A stretch of DNA of 49,924 nucleotides from Pontibacter harenae (GTDB lineage Bacteria; Bacteroidota; Bacteroidia; Cytophagales; Hymenobacteraceae): assembly GCF_020907245.1 (NCBI RefSeq), contig NZ_JAJJWH010000032.1:1-49924 (forward strand), written 5' to 3'. The notes beneath the pieces are model-generated. The model searched no databases and had not been told where the DNA came from. It worked only from the letters and a program-made list of their open reading frames with translations. A program made the position numbers and the translations under genes. Positions 44,251 to 49,924 of the stretch are shown here, in pieces. Each line of letters opens with the position of its first letter. Positions within the stretch are counted from its first letter, which is position 1.

Positions 44251-47200
44251 TCACCTGACAAGCAGCACTCTCTTGTAGAGCACCCCTGTTGCTGTGTTCA
44301 GCCTGCAGAGGTAAACCCCTGCTGCGTGGCTGCCCCCGTCGAACTTGAAGCTGTAAGCCTTGCCCGCCTCGGCCTCGCCCTGGTACAGTTTTTCCACCAG
44401 CTCGCCCTGCAGGCTGAACACCTCCAGCCTCATCTTCCCTGACTCCTTCGCCACAAACTCAAGCGTCACCGTCTCGGCAAAAGGGTTGGGATAGGCCGTG
44501 ATAGACTCAGGCTCCTGCAGCTTTACCCCCTCGCTGGCAACAGGTGCCGCAGCCGTGGCCGCTGACACTGCCGTGCCCACTACATTGAAGCTCTGCTCCA
44601 CGGGCTCTGCCGTGGCCCAGCGGCCGTTGCCCCACTGCATGGCCTTCACCGTCACAAGGCCTGGGCCCGTCACTGTAAGCACATTGCCAGACACCCTGGC
44701 TGGACCGCCGATCACCTGGTATTTCATCGCAAGCCCAGAGGTCGCGCTGGCCTTCAGCTCGAATGGGGCCACGGGGTACATCTGGTCCGCTATCGGCGCG
44801 AAGGAGATCGTCTGCGGAGCCTTATCCACTCTGAAGCGCTGCCTCACAGGTTCTGCGGTGGCGTAGGTGGTGTTACCCTCCTGTGTAGCCTCCACCTCCA
44901 CGTCACCTGTGCCGATGATGCTGACAGTGCCGCCGCTCAACCTGGCCGTTGCCTTGCCCGAGACAATACGGAAACTAACTGGTAAACCAGAGGATGCCGT
45001 GGCCGCCAATTCAAACGGAGCGTCGCCGTACACCCTGTCCGCTATCGGAGCGAAGGTGATTGTCTGGCTCTCGGCCGCCCTCACCTCGAAACTTTGCTCC
45101 ACGGGTTCGGCAGATGCCCAGTAGCCGTTGCCCCACTGCGAGGCCTTCACCGTCACCGTTCCCAGCCCTGTTACAGTTAATACATTGCCAGCTACCTTGG
45201 CTGGGCCACCTACCACCTGGTACTTTATTCCAAGACCAGAGGTGGCGCTTGCCTCCAATGCGAAGGGAGCAACACCGTATATCTTATCCTCTATCGGTGC
45301 GAAGGTGATGCTCTGAGGCACCTTGTCCACTGTGAATGTCTGTTCCACGCTTGCCTCCTGGTAAAGTACGCTGCCCGCCTGTCTGGCACGCACTGTCACC
45401 ACGTCATAGCCCTTCAGCGTCAGTTTATTGCCTGATACCGCGGCTTTGCCAGACACCACGCTGAAGGTGACAGGGAGACCTGAGGAGGCAGAAGCCTCCA
45501 GTGTGAGCGTCCAGCTGTCAGCTCTGGTGATGTCGGGAATGTCGGTGAAGCTGACCATTTGAGGGGCCTTGCCAGCCGTGAATGTCCGATCCACGCTCGG
45601 CGCGGCGCTGTAGGAGCCGTTGCCTGGCTGCGAGGCCCGAACCGTCACCTCTCCCACGCCTGTTATTGTCAGCATACTGCCTTCTAAGGTCGCAGGGCCG
45701 CTCAGCACCGCAAACGAGACAGGCAAGCCTGAGGAAGCCGTCGCATGCAGTGCAAAGGCATCGCCGTAAACCTTATCCTCTATCGCGGCGAAGGTGATCG
45801 TCTGCCCTATAGCAGTCCCCTCTCCTGTTACGCTAAAGCCTTGGTCAACTGCTGTGGCAGCCATATAGTTGGCGTCCCCCTCCTGAGAGGCTCTCACCAC
45901 CACTTCGCCTGAACCTGTCAGAGTAACTGTACTGCCGCTTATGGAAGCAGGACCAGACACGACGCTGAAGGATACTGGCAAGCCTGAACTAGCAGTAGCG
46001 CTGAGCTCGAAAGCCCCGTCTGCCAAGCTCCTGTCTGCCAGCGGCCCGAAGGCTATGGTTTGCCCAGCTTTCTGCACCATGAAGGTCTGCGACACTGGGC
46101 TCGCCGCGTTATAGGTGCCGTTTCCTGGCTGCGAGGCTGTAACCGTCACAGCGCCCGCTCCTGTTAAAGTAAGTATGTTACCCGCCAGTGTTGCAGGCCC
46201 GGAAACAAGGCTGTAGCTTACAGGAAGACCTGAGCTAGCAGAGGCATTCAATATAATTGGGCCGTCTCCATACCCTACGTCTGATAGAGGGGCAAACGTT
46301 AGGTTCTGATTCCCTTTGGCAACTGCCGTGTTATCTTTTAACTTAACGATCCAAATATCTGAGGCATCACCAGCGACATTGGTCTTATCACCACTAACCG
46401 GTGAACTAGAGACACCTGCAACGACAATTTCCCCCTTGCTGTACGTGCCGACATAACCATGGTCTCCAAACACCCCACCCAGCGTCTTGTCCCATAGCTT
46501 ATCCCCATACTGGTCTGCTCTGACAATCCAGTAGTCCAAACTTCCTCTTCCCGCCTCTGTTTTTTCTCCGGATATAGGAGATGAAGATGTTCCAACCAAT
46601 AAAAACCCTCCGTTATCGGCAACTATGATGTTATAAAGATTATCTAACTCTTTTCCTCCGTAGGTTTTATCCCAAAGAACATCTCCTTCTGAATCCATCT
46701 GGAAAATCCAGTAATCCGCAGCCCCTCTTCCATTTTCGCTTTTTATACCGATAGCACTAGAACTGGTATAAGCTCCAACGAGTATGTTTTCATTCTCATC
46801 CATGACAGAAGAGGTAATAGTATAAATCTGCGGTCCATTATAAGTCTTATCCCAAATAATCCCCCCGTTATTGTTTAACTTGACATTCCAAATTGATCCT
46901 TCTGAGGTTTTATCGCCAGAAATAGGTGATGCAGATGTACCCACCACTATATAATTCCCGTCGGATAGCGAATGAATATTGACTGGAACGTCCCTCTTGC
47001 TGCCTCCAATGGTCTTATCCCATACAAAATCCCCCTGACTCGTAACCTTCACTACCCACATATCCTCCTCCCCTCTAGTAGGCTCTGTCTTGTCTCCTTC
47101 CGACGGGCCTCCGCTACTTTTAGAAGTCCCTACCATTATGTATCCTCCATCTCTCGTAGCTGAGATATTTAATAAATTTTCTGAACTATAAACGTTACCG

Positions 47201-47637
47201 TAGTGCTTCATCCAAATTACATCCCCTTCCTGATCTATCCGCGCTATAAAATAATGTCTGTTTCTATAATTTTGATAACTAAGAGTTATAGTCCCACCCA
47301 CAACATATCCTCCTTTAGTTGGAATAATATTGTTTACAGACTGAATACCTATTGAATTATCAAACTGAATAGAATCGTAGTGGGTTGCTAAAGGCTTTTC
47401 CCACAACAATTCACCTGTCGCTGAAACCCTAGCTAAATATCCTCCATTAGGAAACTTCAAGCCTGATCCTACAATTATGTAATCAGTGTTATCAGTTGCA
47501 GGTATTATTGCATTCGGACTACTATTCTTTGAGTTACCAATGGATTTATCCCACACCACCTGTGCCTGAGCATATAGCTTAAGTGAGTAAAAAGAGAGAA
47601 GGAAACAGAAAAGTGAAATGGCGTACAATTTTTTCAT
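44251..47637 (-). CDS. T9SS type A sorting domain protein with MBG-like repeats
   Basis: Large surface or secreted protein of about 1128 residues. I start at the ATG at 47637, which directly opens the signal peptide (MKKLYAISLFCFLLSFYSL). Residues about 25-440 hold repeats built on VWDKTIGGSKRDVPVNI and IIVGTSxSPISGDKT, a propeller-like secreted repeat. Residues about 445-1020 hold seven repeats of roughly 80 aa (QTITFAPIADRVYGDAPFEL, then SGLPVSF and VTVKASQ), resembling MBG/Ig-like domains. The last 80 residues are a type A T9SS sorting domain (ITAYPNPFAETVTLEFVAKE, then GVYLCRL and VLLVR). Base composition shifts from AT-rich in the first third to GC-rich in the repeats. Confidence 0.9.
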   Translation of the reverse strand: MKKLYAISLFCFLLSFYSLKLYAQAQVVWDKSIGNSKNSSPNAIIPATDNTDYIIVGSGLKFPNGGYLARVSATGELLWEKPLATHYDSIQFDNSIGIQSVNNIIPTKGGYVVGGTITLSYQNYRNRHYFIARIDQEGDVIWMKHYGNVYSSENLLNISATRDGGYIMVGTSKSSGGPSEGDKTEPTRGEEDMWVVKVTSQGDFVWDKTIGGSKRDVPVNIHSLSDGNYIVVGTSASPISGDKTSEGSIWNVKLNNNGGIIWDKTYNGPQIYTITSSVMDENENILVGAYTSSSAIGIKSENGRGAADYWIFQMDSEGDVLWDKTYGGKELDNLYNIIVADNGGFLLVGTSSSPISGEKTEAGRGSLDYWIVRADQYGDKLWDKTLGGVFGDHGYVGTYSKGEIVVAGVSSSPVSGDKTNVAGDASDIWIVKLKDNTAVAKGNQNLTFAPLSDVGYGDGPIILNASASSGLPVSYSLVSGPATLAGNILTLTGAGAVTVTASQPGNGTYNAASPVSQTFMVQKAGQTIAFGPLADRSLADGAFELSATASSGLPVSFSVVSGPASISGSTVTLTGSGEVVVRASQEGDANYMAATAVDQGFSVTGEGTAIGQTITFAAIEDKVYGDAFALHATASSGLPVSFAVLSGPATLEGSMLTITGVGEVTVRASQPGNGSYSAAPSVDRTFTAGKAPQMVSFTDIPDITRADSWTLTLEASASSGLPVTFSVVSGKAAVSGNKLTLKGYDVVTVRARQAGSVLYQEASVEQTFTVDKVPQSITFAPIEDKIYGVAPFALEASATSGLGIKYQVVGGPAKVAGNVLTVTGLGTVTVKASQWGNGYWASAEPVEQSFEVRAAESQTITFAPIADRVYGDAPFELAATASSGLPVSFRIVSGKATARLSGGTVSIIGTGDVEVEATQEGNTTYATAEPVRQRFRVDKAPQTISFAPIADQMYPVAPFELKASATSGLAMKYQVIGGPARVSGNVLTVTGPGLVTVKAMQWGNGRWATAEPVEQSFNVVGTAVSAATAAAPVASEGVKLQEPESITAYPNPFAETVTLEFVAKESGKMRLEVFSLQGELVEKLYQGEAEAGKAYSFKFDGGSHAAGVYLCRLNTATGVLYKRVLLVR

Positions 47638-47798
47638 AGTTTGCTTGGCTTTATGGTAAAACAAAAAAACTTGTTCAGTCTAGACGCTTCAGAGCAACGA
47701 CGATGGGTAAAACAGCTTATATATATAGCCCCTCTCACCACTTGTGCTCATGAGTTCCAGTGATCTAAAATAAAATTACTGATAAGCTAGGGAGCAGC

Positions 47799-47823
47799 AT
47801 ATACCTATCCCTAGGTATATTTG
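47799..47823 (+). promoter_or_regulatory. palindrome overlapping a promoter core upstream of the LuxR gene
   Basis: A perfect 9-bp inverted repeat, ATATACCTA-TCCC-TAGGTATAT (47799-47820), overlaps TATATTTG (47816-47823), a match to the -7 box, 100 bp upstream of the LuxR-type gene. No TTG sits at the usual upstream distance, which suits an activator-dependent or self-regulated promoter. It lies in the 286-bp spacer shared with the divergent T9SS gene. Confidence 0.55.
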
Positions 47824-47922
47824 TACTTTAAAGCAAATATATCCTTGTATTACATTACCCCTATAAATTAAACCTGATAAAGCTATACCCGTTAATACAA
47901 ATAAATCATAAGCCTGTGCCAT

Positions 47923-48639
47923 ATGTATGCAACAGAGAAAGAGTTACTACAGAACCAGCGACACCAGCTTTTTCGCCTGCAGAAGTTCCTCAGAGATAAG
48001 AGAATAGACATCGACGACTTCTGCGACCTGCTACCAGGCGTGTTCCACCTGAACCGCATCAACTCCGTGGAGATGGTGTACCTGGACAAGACCACCAGGG
48101 AAAAGGTAGAGATAAAGAAGAACAGGGTAGAGAGTGACGGGATGCAGGTTCTGAAAAACCTTTTGGAACCCTCCTGCATGGAGTATCTAGTAGGTGTGAA
48201 TAAGCACGCTGATTTCTCTGATCCCTCCTACATCCTCTCCACTTTCCAGCACCTCTCGTTCAATCCCATAAAAGTCATTGAGCAGAAAAAGCACACCTAC
48301 ACCTGGTGTTTTTCCAGTAAGAAGCGCTTTTCCGATGACTTGACCATATCGATTACGCAGCCCCTTGACGAATTGGGCAGTGTGTACCGTCAGTTGGAGA
48401 AGGTACTGGAAGAGAATGTCTACCTGAAGAAGAACTTCAAGAAGTTCAGCGCCCTCACCCGACGGGAGAAGGAGATCATGAGGCTTATATCACAGGGTAG
48501 AACAAGCGCACAGATCGCAGAGCAACTGTTCCTTTCCCCCCACACAGTCATCACTCACAGAAAGAACATCTGGCAAAAGCTGGAGATCAGGAGCTATGCA
48601 GAACTGCTTAAGTTCTCCGAGCACTTCGACCTGCTGTGA
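47923..48639 (+). CDS. LuxR-type transcriptional regulator
   Basis: A 238-residue protein with a C-terminal LuxR/GerE helix-turn-helix (about 173-230): LTRREKEIMRLISQGRTSAQ, then IAEQLFLSPHTVITHRKNIW. The N-terminal 170 residues form a PAS-like or ligand-binding domain without a family I can name (IDDFCDLLPGVFHLNRINS). No receiver aspartate pattern is visible, so it is probably not a classical response regulator. It is divergent from the T9SS protein gene, which makes that gene a candidate target. It ends 2 bp before the convergent hydrolase gene. Confidence 0.85.
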   Translation: MYATEKELLQNQRHQLFRLQKFLRDKRIDIDDFCDLLPGVFHLNRINSVEMVYLDKTTREKVEIKKNRVESDGMQVLKNLLEPSCMEYLVGVNKHADFSDPSYILSTFQHLSFNPIKVIEQKKHTYTWCFSSKKRFSDDLTISITQPLDELGSVYRQLEKVLEENVYLKKNFKKFSALTRREKEIMRLISQGRTSAQIAEQLFLSPHTVITHRKNIWQKLEIRSYAELLKFSEHFDLL

Positions 48640-48641
48640 GG

Positions 48642-49526
48642 CTAGCGGTGTTCTCTTATAAAGCGGCTTAACCTCCCGAAGTACGCCTCCCCGTCCTTCC
48701 ACCAGCAGAAGTGGCCTCCTGTGGGGCTGATGAACCATTCAGCGTTCGGCATGCGATCGGCCATGAACTTCAAGTCCTCCTCAAACACCAGGTCCTCCCT
48801 GCCTGCCGTAAGCAGTGCCGGTGTCTTTATTTTACCTAAGTACCCGCTTCTGTCCCAGGAGGTGGCAGGGCCGTCAAAATCAAAGGCATTGCCTCCGAAC
48901 AGGCTTACCAGCACCGGTACCGCCAGATGCCCGAATCCGCTCAGCAAAGGCTCCGGCCATGGCTTCAGTACACAGTAGTGCCTGCCGTACCAGTGCTCGA
49001 AAAGGAGTTGCCGATAGGCTGGGTCTGCAGTCGTTCCCTCTCTCTCATGCTCCTCTAATTGTTTTATGACATCATGGGAAAGCCTTGTCCTTAGCTGTTT
49101 AATGTTCTGCTTAAACTTTCGAAAGCTGGCGGGCATGCCAGCTAGGATTACTCCCCTGAAGGAAGTTTGGTACTTTAGGAGGTACTCGATCAGAATCATA
49201 GCGCCCCAGGAGTTGGCAAAGACAAACTGATTCTCCAGGGCATGCTCCACTACTACCTGATGCAGTTCATCTACAAACCTGGGAAGGTTCCAGAGCGAGG
49301 GATCATCGGGCTGATCAGAGTGGAAAGAGCCAAGCTGGTCGTATAGAACGACCTGTACACCCTCCAGGCATAGATATTCTGGGAAATTGGCAAAGCACTC
49401 GTGCGTGAGGCCTGGGCCTCCGTGGATGGTCAGGAGCTTCACGTCTCCCTCTCCTACTGTTTTAGTGTAGACTTTATACCCTTCCCTAAGCTGAGTGTGT
49501 TCTTCTTTGGTAGCGAATATATCCAT
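48642..49526 (-). CDS. alpha/beta hydrolase, proline iminopeptidase-like
   Basis: A 294-residue alpha/beta hydrolase of the S33 group. LLTIHGGPGLTHECFANFPE is the oxyanion HGGPG motif. FANSWGAMILIEYLL carries the nucleophile serine in an ANSWGA context, where relatives usually have GGSWGS. TAGREDLVF holds the acid, and PTGGHFCWW the histidine. The cap region (about 140-210) is helical. The substrate could be an N-terminal Pro-peptide or a small ester or amide. It is convergent with the LuxR gene, with only 2 bp between stop codons, so the two transcripts must overlap. Confidence 0.88.
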   Translation of the reverse strand: MDIFATKEEHTQLREGYKVYTKTVGEGDVKLLTIHGGPGLTHECFANFPEYLCLEGVQVVLYDQLGSFHSDQPDDPSLWNLPRFVDELHQVVVEHALENQFVFANSWGAMILIEYLLKYQTSFRGVILAGMPASFRKFKQNIKQLRTRLSHDVIKQLEEHEREGTTADPAYRQLLFEHWYGRHYCVLKPWPEPLLSGFGHLAVPVLVSLFGGNAFDFDGPATSWDRSGYLGKIKTPALLTAGREDLVFEEDLKFMADRMPNAEWFISPTGGHFCWWKDGEAYFGRLSRFIREHR

Positions 49527-49725
49527 TTTCCTGAGTTTCGGGTGTTGGTAGATGTCGTGATGAGATGCCAGTTTAACTTACAAAATAAATTTGATGCCCG
49601 GAAGATATATTTACCATAGGGGAAAAATATGACGCTATCTGAATGCTGTAAATATTTCATTAAAACATTAAGTTCTTCTACTACTTTACTCCCACTAGAA
49701 ACTCCTTCAAAGAAGCCACATCAAT
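49527..49725. other. AT-rich spacer upstream of the hydrolase
   Basis: About 200 bp before the third 36-bp repeat; the promoter of the hydrolase should lie here on the minus strand, but I see no clear TTG/TAnnTTTG pair. After the terminator (49812-49924) there are two AGTAACAAAAA-like repeats and no gene before the window ends. Confidence 0.4.
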
Positions 49726-49761
49726 GTGGATAAGGTTCGATAATTCACTCCTTCGGTCTAC
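49726..49761 (+). repeat. 36-bp interspersed repeat, copy 3
   Basis: Begins GTGGATAAGGTTCG and ends CACTCCTTCGGTCTAC. It is preceded by GCCACATCA, which can pair with ATGTGG at the repeat start. A terminator hairpin follows after 12 bases. Same orientation as copies 1 and 2. Confidence 0.88.
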
Positions 49762-49773
49762 ACAGTAAACATT

Positions 49774-49813
49774 AAAAAGGGGGCTTAAACTGCAGTTTAA
49801 GCCCCCTTTTTCT
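49774..49813 (+). terminator. hairpin directly after repeat copy 3
   Basis: AAAAAGGGGGCTTAAACT with its complement AGTTTAAGCCCCCTTTTT around a short GC loop. Strong, nearly perfect intrinsic terminator without a plus-strand gene close upstream. Confidence 0.85.
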
Positions 49814-49924
49814 TTTCCAGAGTAACAAAAAAGTAACAAAAAGTGTTTTTAAAGTTGTTACTGCACTTTCCTTCCTACTTGATCTAACTTATCAGTTTTG
49901 CATTGAACGAAGCTATCTGTGGTG

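Noticed and set aside
30777..49761. The 36-bp repeats as replication origins, because TGTGGATAA is the complement of the DnaA box TTATCCACA
   Set aside because: Each repeat has only one such box, and neither dnaA nor dnaN nor an AT-rich unwinding region is nearby; the match may be coincidental.
1..49924. CRISPR arrays, rRNA genes and riboswitches
   Set aside because: No regularly spaced repeats, rRNA-like stretches or recognisable riboswitch cores were seen; the 36-bp repeats are kilobases apart.

Overview
The window reads as a chromosome segment from a Bacteroidota bacterium, most likely order Cytophagales near Pontibacter/Hymenobacter (the genus is an inference). Support comes from a type IX secretion (T9SS) plug protein, a T9SS-sorted surface protein, a PUR-alpha-like DUF3276 protein, and promoters of the TTG-N19/20-TAnnTTTG type, clearest before the tRNA-Glu gene. 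Intrinsic terminators sit behind many genes.

Positions 1-15.4 kb are ordinary chromosome: an AlkA-type glycosylase, a GH43 lipoprotein, a DUF58 protein with an RlpA-like protein, DUF3276, YchF, a ferric-reductase-like flavocytochrome, a cupin, the T9SS plug lipoprotein, OsmC and an NtrY-type histidine kinase. Decay is visible here. An NmrA-like reductase has an in-frame TAG, a TlpA-type thioredoxin lipoprotein has a stop plus a frameshift, and an IS5-type element (14407-15280) abuts the truncated 5' end of the kinase gene.

At 15454-15528 lies tRNA-Glu(UUC), the apparent attachment site of an integrative element. A large serine recombinase reads leftward and ends inside the tRNA. It is followed by a small acidic protein, a MerR-like protein, a VirE/primase-type replication protein, a small membrane protein and an unknown protein. 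Two DNA-level signals mark this module: seven TTACCC(G) motifs in both orientations between the MerR-like gene and the primase gene, and clusters of GTTGC(C/T) in spacers and linker-coding DNA.

From 22.5 to 43 kb the content is defence-like cargo: a complete type I restriction-modification operon (hsdM-hsdS-hsdR) with a downstream membrane protein, a protein with an ADP-ribosyltransferase-like N-terminus, a 2H phosphoesterase, a methyltransferase, a dead IS1-type element, and a two-gene operon of a 1515-aa nuclease/RecQ-like helicase plus a tail-anchored coiled-coil protein. Convergent to that operon is a 1119-aa protein of unknown function with a Tat-like signal. The helicase/coiled-coil pair is the best candidate for an undescribed system.

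From 43 to 49.9 kb are two MITE-like elements, an IS3-type relic, a large T9SS surface protein with seven MBG-like repeats, a LuxR-type regulator and an alpha/beta hydrolase. A 36-bp repeat occurs three times (30.8, 43.4 and 49.7 kb) in one orientation, each time just before a different terminator hairpin. It divides the right two thirds into blocks and resembles the 3' end of a tRNA, which suggests accretion of several insertions, although this is not proven.
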